Below, piece after piece: positions 25,001 through 35,997 of a stretch of 64,000 nt of DNA (position 1 is the stretch's first letter; each line of letters starts with the position of its first letter). The position numbers and the translations under genes are program-made. Location: contig NC_052140.2 in the NCBI RefSeq assembly GCF_016086655.4, positions 8,122,001 through 8,186,000 of the forward strand. The letters run 5' to 3'. Source of the stretch: Lepeophtheirus salmonis. Lineage: Eukaryota; Arthropoda; Copepoda; Siphonostomatoida; Caligidae. The notes beneath the pieces were generated by a model, which was not told the DNA's origin, did no database searches, and was given only the letters and a program-made list of their open reading frames with translations.

Positions 25001-28000
25001 TTTTGCCTGTACCCTGAACTTCAATACATTTGAATTTATTTCTATGAGATAAAATGATTTCGGTCATCTTTTCAAGTTCCTTAGTCCTTCCAATAAACTC
25101 TTCAGTCTCTTTTGAAATAAATGAACTCATGAAATCGACACGAGTGACCAATTCTTTCGATGCAATGTCCAATATATCTTTCCAAAGTCTGTCAATAACA
25201 GTCCTCACAAAATCCTCATCAAAGCGAGAAAAAACAGAATTTGAGCTACTCTTACTTAAGGATGAAGCTCTATAATTTTCATAAAGTGGACAACCTGAAT
25301 TTCTTATGTCTTCCTTAAGTTGGTTCAAAGCCCCATTCTCTTCTGAATTAATTGACTCACGAAATTGTGAGATGTCATTTTCAGACTTTATCAAACTCAG
25401 AGTTAAAGGATCTCTAAAATAAAAATGGGCTCTTGTCCAGCCTCTCAGTCTTATTTCCAATTCTGTAATAGATATAGAATTTTTCTTGAATCTATCAATA
25501 ACGGCTGCATTGCCAGATAAGAATTGTTTTTCTATTGGTAGTGAGTATCTTGGTTTCCACCCATATCTCTCACCAAGAAAGCAGATAAATATATCTGACT
25601 CTTGAACACGTTCTAAGCAATATCTTGTCATGCTTGTTTCTAAGCTTTGATCCTCAGGAATGCCCCATCTTAAATCTAGAGGTGTTATTTCCACATTAAT
25701 GTTCCGACATCTACGCCTAAGCTCTGGAAATACACAATAGTTTAATAAGTTTCTTTCACCAAACATATCCAAAAAGTTGAAGACACAAAAATTTTAACTC
25801 TAGTCCATTGTATTCGAGATTTTGGACGAGCAATTGGAGTAATGAGAGGCTTTTTGTTATAAATTTTATACTTGGAATCAATGCTTTCAACTTCTTCAAG
25901 TTGGGATTTCCCTGAGCTTAATTGGGATAATGTCTTCAATGCAGCGTCTCCAAATCCAGAGATGGAAACATTTCGACTATTACTTTCTAATGGGAAAAGA
26001 TATGGCAAACTTCCATCAATCGTCAATAATGCTAAATTCATCATAGATGAATAAACTGACGTACGACGGTAATAGTCGATAAACTTAATAAATTTATCAA
26101 GTGGACCTTTTTCCGGAGGGTTTCGGAAAATTATAATCAAATTGTCTATTTTTTGTTTGTCCTTAATACTATACAAGTAGTTTCCAACCATTTCAATATT
26201 TCCACAATTGTCCCACACATGCTGAAAATAATTACTTATATAAGTAGAAAATATATTTTTATTTAATTTTCTCTTTCCAAGCTCCTCTACTCCATTCTCA
26301 CCACAGCTTAGCAGCTTACATGACTTGCATGCTTGTGCAATCATTAAACCAGTGAATATGCAGATACCATTGAATCCAATGAATCCATAATCTTTCCAAG
26401 CATCATCTTTGCTTTTATAATTGACGAAAAATATTACAGAATGTCCCTCAATAGGTGACAAATTTCTCAAAATTGATGACTGAGCAGTTTCCTCTAAAAC
26501 ATCTTGCAATTCAGATGGAAAATCTATATCCGATTGAGTCCAATTTTCCTTAGTACTACTATTTTTTCCTTTCTCCGTCTCCTCATTATCCTATACTTAT
26601 GTTCTGATAGTCCTCCAATATAATTCATCGCACTATAAGCGCATAGATACTGATGCAGAAATACTTTGGAAGATCGTATGGAACTTAGATTTTTAATACT
26701 GCAAATGATATCCTTTAGCTGATGCTCATTAATGCCGGATAAGACCATATTTCTTAAATTACGAATAATAGCCAAATGTGGTATTTTTTTGCTCAAAATC
26801 AGATCATGCCATACTTGCGGCTTGTTGCCGTGTCTACATATTATAAGGAAATGTAATACAGATTTGTTAATCTATAATGATTAATTAATCAAATGAGTTG
26901 CATTTACATACATAGAAACTTGAGTTTCCCAAGTGAATGGAATTTGTAAACGCATTCTTTTTCCAGCCTTCTCCGGTTGAAATTTCCCTCTTAATTTAAG
27001 CTTCTTAAATTCGTCTTCCGACTTGGGATATTTTTTTCCTAGAAGACACATTACGAACTTTTGAGGATGATGAATATGCAATAATCTTATGAGCCTTTTA
27101 ATATTGAAACTACGAGATGATGGAAGGTTCAAATCATCATTGTTGTCGTCATCTGATAGCACTACGTCTTCATTGATTGATGATTTCTTTTTCTTAATAG
27201 ACAACAACTTTTTTAGATAACAATTTGTTAATTAATAATCAAATAAATTATTACCTTTCTTGAACATCCTTTTTGTGATATTTGGCAAGTTGATATTCGT
27301 CAAAATCAGAAAATTTCTTAATCATAGCTATTCTGAGCATTGAGGGAAGTGAGGATTTATTTTCCCTCTCAAAAGATGCAACATAATCAGCAATGGATAC
27401 CCATTCACTTATACATTTTTGAAAGTAGTCATAATAATTGGTTTTATATAAATTACCATGGAAACTAGCAAAAGAAAGAAGTAATAACGATCCTGCTCGA
27501 AAATTACATTCCTGTCGACAGTATAAAGCTAGTTAAAGAGAAAAATATAATACTTATTCGGTAAATACACTAATGACTTTCTATATTTGTACCTTAAGAA
27601 TAAAGACGGAATCGTTAACCATCACTTCCTCACAATGACTAAGTATTTTTTTTTTCGTATAAGGCCTTCTGCCTCATACAATTTGGGCTTGGATAACAGC
27701 GATGTTGTACATATTTGCATGAGTTCAAACTGAAACAGAAGGAAAATGCTTGAAATTCAACAAAATCTCAATTTAATTATTATTGCAAACCTTTTGAAGT
27801 AGAGCAGGATCCTGTTTTTGAATGGAAATTGGAACTTCTGCAAATCCTTTGTGTAAACTTGGTTTCTCTATCTTTGGATATTCATCTTCGTACATCTTCA
27901 ATTCAGGTGGTTCATCCAGTATCTCCTCAAAGACTTCAGTTTCTTTATTCGAGGAAAGGGATTTAGTTTCTTGAATTTCCATTCCTTGGAACTTGGTATC

Positions 28001-28222
28001 TGTGTCAGTCTTACCATTGATATTCTCCATCACATTCTCTGTGGTATTTCCTTGACTAAGATCCAGAAGAAAGGTGTTATGTAGGGGAATCTGGATAGAT
28101 GTCAATATTTTATTTTTTGTAGAGTTGGAAGAAAGAAATGAATTTTCATGTAGAGGGGATATTCTCTCATATTGTTTAAAGTACCGATTTTCCAAATTAA
28201 GTAAGTGACTCTCGTGTGACAT
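22044..28222 (-). CDS. TEP1: TEP1-like vault/telomerase-associated protein (TROVE-VWA-DUF4062-NACHT-WD)
   Basis: This is a homologue of telomerase protein component 1, the RNA-binding subunit of vault particles. The ATG is at 28222 (MSHESHLLNLENRYFKQYE). Proposed exons are 28222-27791, 27729-27593, 27528-27255, 27207-26908, 26871-23967 and 23922-22044, with introns of 36-64 nt. The estimate is ~1975 residues; human TEP1 is ~2600. Domain order: a variable N-terminus; TROVE across exons 2-5 (DFDEYQLAKY, KRLIRLLHIHHP, GKRMRL.IPFTWE, KIPHLAIIRNLRN); a VWA-like segment ending in NVSISGFGDAALK; DUF4062 (KIFVSSTF, then DMFGERNLL, DLRWG, FLGERYGW); NACHT near residue 1000 (GTGKTAFL) with Walker B VVCIIVDEPP; and WD repeats from about residue 1400 (GLQDGTVSFWD). 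The frame breaks by single bases near T10 at 27646, T5 at 27270, T6 at 26562, A5 at 25771, around 24931, 24530, 24390, 23915 and 23135, and A5 near 22780. TROVE excludes NWD1. MVP lies head to head. Confidence 0.88.
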
Positions 28223-29033
28223 ATTGATATTTCGTATAAATAGAATAGAATCTGAATGGTTGTCAAGGTTTATTATGAAGGCATATAAATTATAATATAA
28301 TAAGTTAAAGGTTCCCTGCTTAGTTCTCAAGAATCCATTAATGAGTAATCCTTTTACAATAATAGAAAATAAACTAAGAACGATAAGGTAAAAATATTAT
28401 AATTTAACTAAATATTTCTAAGGCATGGGGCCCGTTCTGATAAAATTTTGATCATGAATTACTCATCAGTTAATTTATTTGTATGAGGAATTAATCCAAA
28501 GAGACTCGCTCAGCGTAGAAAACAAAGGCTAGCCCTTTACTACTATTCAGGGAGAGAAAATACTTGAATATTACTACTAGGTTAATGTACGTACGTTGGT
28601 CGTTGCTTGGGAGGGCAGGCAAGGAGAAATTGCGTTAAGATTATAATATTTGCGCATATTTCGTAACGTTGCGTGTGTTTCGTTTATGAATTATTCGTTA
28701 GAAAAATAGAATAATCAGTCTATTGATTATTTATAATAGGCTGGAGAGTTTTTCAAGTCAACCCATTTAATTCCTATTTTTACATATTTTGACTCACATC
28801 ATTCTTAATAGTCTATAGAGTTGGTGAACTGAAATTGTGATAGAATATACTTCAACTCCAAGAACGCATCAATTCTTAAGATACATAACATTGTTAGTAA
28901 TAAATAATAATATGTCTCATGAGCATATGAAAAGACAGTAAGTGCTTAAAAATCATAGGAAACGTATTATTAGGTCTATTTTCTTTCTTTTTTGAATTTT
29001 CATTAATAGTTTTCTATTTACTCCCATAGTAGA
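28223..29033. promoter_or_regulatory. Shared intergenic region between the divergent TEP1-like and MVP genes
   Basis: This 811-bp interval separates the two divergent start codons and must contain both promoters and both 5' UTRs. No convincing TATA box pairs with either start. A pyrimidine-rich tract ending in ctcccatag directly before the MVP ATG looks like a splice acceptor, so MVP may have a non-coding first exon here. Coordinate expression from a bidirectional promoter is inferred from the geometry alone. Confidence 0.45.
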
Positions 29034-31676
29034 ATGTCAAATCAAATTGATGTACCTTCATTCTTTCGAATCCCTCCTTTTTTCTACATGCACGTCGTGG
29101 ATCAAAACACTAACGTTACATCCGTTGAAACTGGGCCACAAACCTACCATGTGAAGGAACATGACGTTGTCCTCCTCCCTCCCATTCAAATGATAGTAAT
29201 CCCTCCAGGATCTTATTGCGTTGTATCAAACCCTGTTATAACAAAAGATGGTACTATTGAGAAAGATCAGTTCGGCCAAACTAAGTTATCTCATGGAGAT
29301 GAAGAAATTCGATTACAAAGAGACCCTTTTCCATTATATCCAGGAGAGAATTTGAAAGTTGAAGTAACGCCTTTAACAATCGTACATTCATCAAGTGCAC
29401 TTCTTTTAAAAGTTATCAGAAATTTTACTGATGAAGACAAAACTGAGCGTCTTGCTGGAGATTTATACTTGTTCGAAGGTCCAGGAACTTATTTTCCTAG
29501 AAAAGAGGTAAATTCATTTATTCTATTATTTTATGTACTTTCAAAATACATAATGTTTTTATAAATCTTGTGTAGGTTGAAGTTGTTAAAACTATTACTG
29601 CTACAGTCATACATGAGAATGAAGCTTTAAAACTTAGTGCTACTCGAGAAACTTTGGACAGATCTGGTTGTAAAGAGTGGCAGGGGAGGAATGGTTAGTT
29701 AGAAAATCTGGAGCTTATCTCCTCTCGCGTATGAAAATGTTCTTATGATAGTTAGAGCTCACATACCACAAACAGATGTTGCTATTTTAGTCAAGGCTAA
29801 TGCATCCTTTAAAGATACATTTGGAGTTGAACGGAAGAACGGAGATCAATATTTAATAACCCTGGAAGATACATCATCCTTCATACCCGATGTTCAAGAA
29901 GAAATTTTGGGTACTGTTGAAGCCACTACACTTGATAGTAGACATTATTGTACCATTCTTAACCCCTATGGCTCAGATGGGAAACCCATGCTTGGTCATC
30001 GAAAAATTGTCAAAGGGGAAATCTCATTTTTTCTTAAGCCAGGAGAAATTCTTGAGGATGGTGTGAAGGAAGTTTACATTCTTGGTGAGGATGAGGGTAT
30101 TGTCTTAAAGTCCCTGGTTAAGTACGAGGACAAGTCAGTGACACCCCCCCAAATGCGAAAACCTGGAGACAGATGGATGATAAAAGGAACTATGGAATAT
30201 ACTCCTACTATTGAGGTAGAAGTCATAGACGTAAGAAAAGCAATACCCCTGCATGACAATGAAGGAATTTACGTTCGAAACATTCAGACTGGTTCTATAA
30301 GGTCAGTTATTGGTAAAACTTATATGCTTAAAGAAGATGAAGAACTCTGGGAAAAGGATCTATCACCCATGGTACAAATTCTGTTGAATAAAAATCGGGA
30401 TGTTACAGCAGATAGAGGTGAATGGATTAATCCTGAAAAAGAAAAAAGAGCTGCTAAAACTGGCTCGACCCCAACAGTAGTTCACGATGTCGATCTTACT
30501 CGAGTAATAACCTTCAAAGTTCCACACAATGCGGCAGTTCAAGTATATGACTATAAGAGCCGTCAATCAAGAGTAGTGTATGGTCCCGATTTAGTTATGC
30601 TTGAGCCTAATGAGGAATTTACTCAGCTATCTCTTAGTGGAGGAAAACCAAAACGACCCAATCTTATCCGTTCACTTGCTTTACTGTTAGGACCAGATTT
30701 TTGTTCTGATAATGTCACTGTTGAAACTGCTGATCATGCTAGACTAGAGTTAAAGCTTTCCTACAATTGGCAATTTAAAGGTGAAAAGAATCAAGATAAT
30801 GGAGCAAAGTTATTTAGCGTCCCTGACTTTATTGGAGATATGTGCAAATCCATTGCTTCAAAAGTGAGAGGAGCGGTTTCCTCAGTTTCTTTCGATAACT
30901 TCCATAAGAATTCTGCGGGGATAATTCGCTCTGCTGTATTTGGAGACAACGATACAAAGAATTCAAAGGGAGTCCTGGAATTCCCCACCAATAACCTTAT
31001 AGTTACATCCATCGATATTCAAAGTGTTGAGCCTGTTGATCAAAGAACACGAGATTCACTACAAAAGTCTGTAACCCTTGCCATAGAAATTACAACTCAA
31101 TCCCAAGAAGCTGCCGCTAAAAGAGAAGGAGAAATAATTGATCAAGAAGCCAAAGGTCGATTAGAAAGACAAAGAATCACAGACGAAGCAGAGGCAGAAA
31201 AATCTCGTAAACAACTTTTGGAATTGCAGGCTGATTGTGCTATTGTTGAGGCCATTGGTCACTCCAGCGCAGATGCTAAAGCTCAAGCTGAATCGAACAA
31301 AATTGAAGCTGAGGCTAATATTGAAAATTCAAAAAGAAAGACTGAAGCTCTAGGTATTGAAGCTGAAGCAGAACTTACTCGCCTTAGAGAAGCTCGCAAA
31401 GCCGAAATCGAGTATATTGAGAAACAAAACAAACTAGAAATAGATAAAAAAACGGAAATAATGAGGCTTGAAGTGGAAAAGTTTAAGGAAATGGTGAATG
31501 CTGTTGGACCTCAAACACTACTTTCCATGTCGGCTCTTCCAAGGGAGCATCAAATCCAGATGTTAAAGTCTTTGGGCTTGAAGTCAACACTCATTACGGA
31601 TGGTAAAACACCCATTAATTTGATTGATGCTGCGAAAGGGCTTATTGGAGTCGGCCAAGAAACTGCTGTGCAATAA
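29034..31676 (+). CDS. MVP: Major vault protein
   Basis: MVP polymerises (78 copies in known vaults) into the barrel-shaped cytoplasmic vault shell. Exon 1 is 29034-29507 and exon 2 is 29576-31676, with a 68-nt gtaaat...tgtag intron joining in phase 0 (PRKE, then VEVVKTI). The predicted length is ~858 residues against ~890 in vertebrates. Residues ~1-515 are the ~55-residue MVP repeats (GPQTYHVKEHD, VKGEISFFLKPGE, ADRGEW, VPHNAAVQVYDY). The shoulder, ~520-650, has LLLGPDFCSD, TADHARLELKLSYNW and LFSVPDFIGD. A long charged cap helix, ~659-800, runs from QSQEAAAKREG through VEKFKEM, followed by the cap-ring segment SLGLKSTLITDGKTPINL. Two single-base deletions break exon 2 near 29690 (a run of G) and 29722 (a run of C). 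Restoring one base at each reconnects strongly conserved sequence, so consensus errors are likelier than decay. TEP1 is the divergent neighbour. Confidence 0.95.
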
Positions 31677-31873
31677 GAAAATATGTTTTAAAATTTATGT
31701 ATTAAGATCTCCAACATATTGTTGCTTTCACCTTTACTTTTTTATTTATATATTATTTATAATTATGACCTAAATGCTTCCTATTGATTAAAGTTAATTA
31801 ATTAATATGATACATTTAGCGATTCACCTTTTTAAAGTCTAATTATACTCAGTTTTTATGTTTTAATATTAAG

Positions 31874-31886
31874 CATTTAATAAATA
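31874..31886 (+). terminator. Probable MVP polyadenylation signal
   Basis: The motif ttaataaataatt, ~200 bases after the MVP stop, contains AATAAA. It is the clearest candidate in an AT-rich 3' region where such words also occur by chance. Confidence 0.35.
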
Positions 31887-32047
31887 ATTTTTTTACAATA
31901 TTGGTATTTTATTATAAACTTAGTAATTAATGTAATTTCATCGAATAGTAACCACAAAATCGAAGATAACGTCAGAGAATTGAGGATATTGAGTAGCTCG
32001 ATTAAAAACCATGAACTTGTCAAAAAAATTATATTTTTTATTTAGTA

Positions 32048-32140
32048 AGTAGATAAGAGAAAATAAATCAAAACATTGGAACATACTTTGTGTAAAATCA
32101 ACAAAACCTCTCTATTATTGTTCAGCTAGCTAGAGGAAAT
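32048..32140 (+). repeat. Dispersed repeat (copy of 13195-13330)
   Basis: It shares aaatcaaaacattggaacat and aaaatcaacaaaacctctct with the earlier copy, followed by a common gctagctagag-like word. Confidence 0.65.
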
Positions 32141-32524
32141 AGTTCAGTCATGTATTTTTATAATTTATAGTCAGATATTCAATAATATCTTAGCACTATC
32201 AAAGTATTCACCCTATACGACTACACTCTACTTTAAAGTTAAACAAAATAAAAGACAAATTCAATATAGGAGTCGTTTTCGAGGCTCTCAAGGTTTACTA
32301 TATATAATATTTGTCATAGCCAGTACATACATTTTAACAAATGAACCACCCTAGCACAATTTTCAAACTGCTTTATTGCAATTCTACTTTTTCGAATCAG
32401 TACATATATAAAAATTTCAATTTATGTTGAAAATTTTAATGCCAAATTAAAAATATGTACATACATATAATTGAAATAATATTTAAATTTAATATCATAG
32501 CTCAATAAGGAATATCGGTTTGAT

Positions 32525-32610
32525 CAGATTGTCACAGCTTTCTTGTACAAGTAAGTTGTATATTGTAGTACTAGCAGGTTGTACAAGTTACAAATTTTCG
32601 CCTTATAAGA
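32525..32610 (+). repeat. Isolated TTGTACAAGTT-type palindromic repeat
   Basis: It contains cttgtacaagtaagttgtat and, ~40 bases on, gcaggttgtacaagttacaa. This is the same motif that clusters at 61540-63320. Confidence 0.6.
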
Positions 32611-32839
32611 CCCATCATTTGAATTACCAAATATTTATTAACTTTATAATGTGAAAAGTCTAAAATTATTATTTGTATTAGTCATCATTTGAAAGTCCAA
32701 TCATTTTATTATCATTTATCTTCACAAGTACAGGAAACGATATCATTTTAAATTTGTCCTCTCATTTTTGGGTTGCAACTTAATTCTATAATATATTTGT
32801 ATAAGATTGCACCCGGGGACGATATATCAATATCATTAA

Positions 32840-32950
32840 TACAATATGCTCATAAATGACGGAGCGTAACCCTGAAGATTTGTTACGGAGTTATAATGGT
32901 AAGTCCTCGTTAGAATTGGGGATCGACATCGGAGTAATATATCAAATGTC
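32840..32950 (-). repeat. Dispersed repeat (inverted copy of 6425-6520)
   Basis: The reverse complement shares attactccgatgtcgatcc, ccccaattcta and ttataactccg in order with 6425-6520. Confidence 0.6.
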
Positions 32951-33344
32951 ATTGTTTATATCATTTTTCAAGTAGCTGATCAAATGAAACGTCATGACCA
33001 TTATTCTTTCTCTCCTCCAAAAAATTCTTCAAATTCTTAAGGTTGCCATGTTGATTTTTGGTCTTTTTTTTTTAACATGCCCATTCCACACCGGATTAAC
33101 ACTTTTGTATATAATAATTAATAGTATAAACTGTAAGCACAGGCTCAAGGGCGTCCACTGCAAATGGGGTAGAAGAACTGAGAATTTACCACAATGACAT
33201 AAAATAAGTTAATAAGGATATTCTAGTATTATATTAAAGAAGGGATATGTGTAAAGAAAATACTAAGTATAGCGATTAGAAAAAGAAATCGGTTGATACG
33301 TGTGATTTATCTTCTTTTCTGTTCATTATATAATAATAAGCTCC

Positions 33345-33600
33345 CTTTAAAAGTATTCTCACCCCTATATTTGGTGTAAATTGATTTAAAAATGCATAAT
33401 AAAATTAATATAATTATAAAATTTCCCTTGTACTAATGCTATTTTAAATAACGAAGGTTCTCCTCTTTACAGAAGTAATTTATTTTCTCCCCTCAAAATC
33501 AGATAGCAGGCAGCTGATTTTAATAAGGACCTTAATTCAGTAATAATATATGCCTTGCTCTCGCCTTCTCCTTACCCTCTTACAAAAATCCCATCTCAAC
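33345..33600 (+). repeat. Dispersed repeat copy A (pair with 41225-41480)
   Basis: The segment from ttggtgtaaattgatttaaa through ttgtactaatgctatttta, gaaggttctcctctttac and gcagctgat matches 41225-41400 in order and orientation. No coding potential is seen. Both copies contain the gacagctgat-type word found in other families here. Confidence 0.7.
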
Positions 33601-34239
33601 ATGACAAATGAACAATGATACACGGACTGTGGACTTCCTCAAAATATATTTTCCAGTCTTTTTACATTTTTAATTGGGAGCTCCTGTTGTGAATAAACGT
33701 CTCCGTTGATATGAGTACTATAATTTATATTAATTCAAAAAAGTAAGGGAGCCAGGGTTTTTAAGGTTAACTGAACTCGATAAAAATCGGTTATTTGGTA
33801 GCACTGGTCATAAAAAGATACTGTGCCGTCATGGCTTGAAAATTATTATTAAAGAAGAGTGTATAAGTATTCACGTTGCGAGAATAACGAAAATAAGAAT
33901 GAGATTAGCTTGTGAAGAGCCATGCCTCACCAACTCAAATTGATTATATTGATGATATCAAAATTCGATTTAAAGTTCAAATACGGCACGATCAAATTGA
34001 CTGAACTTGTATATGATAAATTATGTAAAAATTTAAACAAATATGAATCATCTTAATGCCTAACTAGACAGCTTTTCAGTGATTTAATATTATATTTGAC
34101 TCTTTAAAATATTTTCTTCAGTTTTGTATTGAAGTAAAAAACTCATAATCCGTTTTTCTCTGTTTCTTCTAATATATATTTATATATATTTTTTTTTTTA
34201 ATAAACATGCTCATATAATAAATCTTAAAAGTATCAGGG

Positions 34240-34580
34240 AGATGTCCCTCCCGGCCCTCCTGCAAACTTCGCCTACAGAGTGGGGACCCAAAACATCATT
34301 TAATTACAATTTTATCCCTGTTATTTTTAATTACGAGGTTTATTAAGTAACCAAAAGACGCTGAAGCAAAAACAAACAAATTTTTGCTTTCATCCCTATG
34401 TCTTAAGATATCTTATTTATCTCTTAATCTTAAGAGTCATGGGGCCTGGGCCTCCCACAAATCCGCCTATGCAACGGATCCCCTAAACGTATTTCTTTTT
34501 TTTTGGGAATCAAGTTATTTTGTCCGAATATTTGGGTCTTTAGAAAAGACCTTGAGGAACCCCGACTGGGAATCACTAAT
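34240..34580 (+). repeat. Possible hAT-like element end
   Basis: The end ggaaccccgactgggaatca at 34557-34576 resembles the inner part of hAT termini (aaccccg.ttgggaaccac). A matching left terminus was not found, and the short frame inside is not recognisable. Confidence 0.3.
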
Positions 34581-35007
34581 TTAAAACTAATTTTTGACTC
34601 CCGTTTACTACATTGATTTTATTTATTAAAACATTTTTGAATTTGTTATTTCTTTATTTTTAAATTGACTTTTATTATATATTTTTTGAATTGGAGAAAA
34701 TCACTATTGGCGTTGGATTATTTTATTAAAAGGCCCAATTGTCCTCTTTTGCACAAACATATGATCAGTTTAATCCTCATATGTTTGCTTACCCCATAAT
34801 AAAACTTGACATTTAATTCATTGAAAAAAGTTCTTGGACGCTCTAACACCGACCGGTTGTAAAAAGAGTACATGTCCAGGAAAAAAGAAGGGGTTTTCTG
34901 GACTATAGATCTCTAAATGACTCATTTCCTTAACAAAGCGTTTGTGACGACTTGTCTCAGTTTGTCGAATGTCTTGAGTTCCTTAGAAGTTTTGTCTATT
35001 ATTTCAA

Positions 35008-35804
35008 GGAGGAGTGGGCAAACGCGAGTTGCATGTGGCTCGACAAATACTTTTTTGTTGTTTCTTTTCTACTTCACTAACGGGCATTCCATGTCAAATC
35101 GTCCAGTGCATGTCACCCGACCCTCTTAGATTTGGATGATTTTTGGCACACAAGCTCAAATTCATGAGTAAATTAAGTTTACCATATTTAAGCTTTTTTA
35201 CAATTATAATATTTTCATTAATATTATGTTAAACTATAATTTGATTTTTTAACTGTAATCTTTTAAAAATAAGAACTTCCCTAGCCTATTAACACCTACC
35301 TTGATCATATGAAGACGGCAATTTTCTATACATTTAAATCAATGTCAGATTAAATTAATAATCTTTATTTTGAAAATATGAAGTATTAACATATATACAA
35401 ATACTTTTCTAATTGATAAGTTTTTCACAGTTTATACTAATATCTTCCGTAGTTAATATCGATTTTCCCTACTGAATACCCTTAAACTTTAGTTTGAACT
35501 TTTCACAAATCTGTAGCAAATTAACTAAAAAGCATTTGGAATAATATTCTTCTATTGCTGTACTTTAATATGTATTTTTTTCCGATGGCTGAAGATTTTA
35601 TATTGTGAATTTAAAGATAATAGAAAATATATTGAGTAAAATGTATTTAAATCTACTTAGTTTGGTCATATAGAAACAGCCTTTTTCTCTGCCAAAGGAC
35701 GTCCATTTTCGGTAAAAAAATTTTTATGAAATTAAAAATATCATTTAAAAATTTGTAAAAAATCTGCGTTGTGGTCCTTTCATTGAAAAGTTGACTCACT
35801 CCTG
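35008..35804 (+). mobile_element. Candidate non-autonomous hAT-like element
   Basis: The left boundary ggaggagtgggcaaac and the reverse complement of the right boundary, caggagtgagtcaac, are similar inverted termini ~800 bases apart. The flanking 8-mers agree only partly, so a target duplication is not established. No transposase is present inside. Confidence 0.4.
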
Positions 35805-35997
35805 CTTTAAAACATTACTCAATTCAAAATGTTTGGGCATAGACAAAATAAAAATGATAAGTTTGATCGTGGTTATTGACATAATTTATTGAGAATAAAT
35901 ATAAAGATAAATTAATCTTTTATAAAGTTAATATGATATTTAATTATATAATAATTACTTTCCATCACAGTATGGATTTGAATCAAATTTAGATCAC

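Noticed and set aside
22044..25772. NWD1/NWD2 or NPHP3-like gene instead of TEP1
   Set aside because: DUF4062-NACHT-WD alone would allow it, but the same strand continues upstream into a TROVE domain and a VWA-like segment, the combination specific to TEP1.
28400..28700. Vault RNA gene between the two vault genes
   Set aside because: A cgctcagcgta word faintly recalls an A box, but no B box (GGTTCGANNCC) or T-run terminator follows at the right distance, so no RNA polymerase III gene can be supported.
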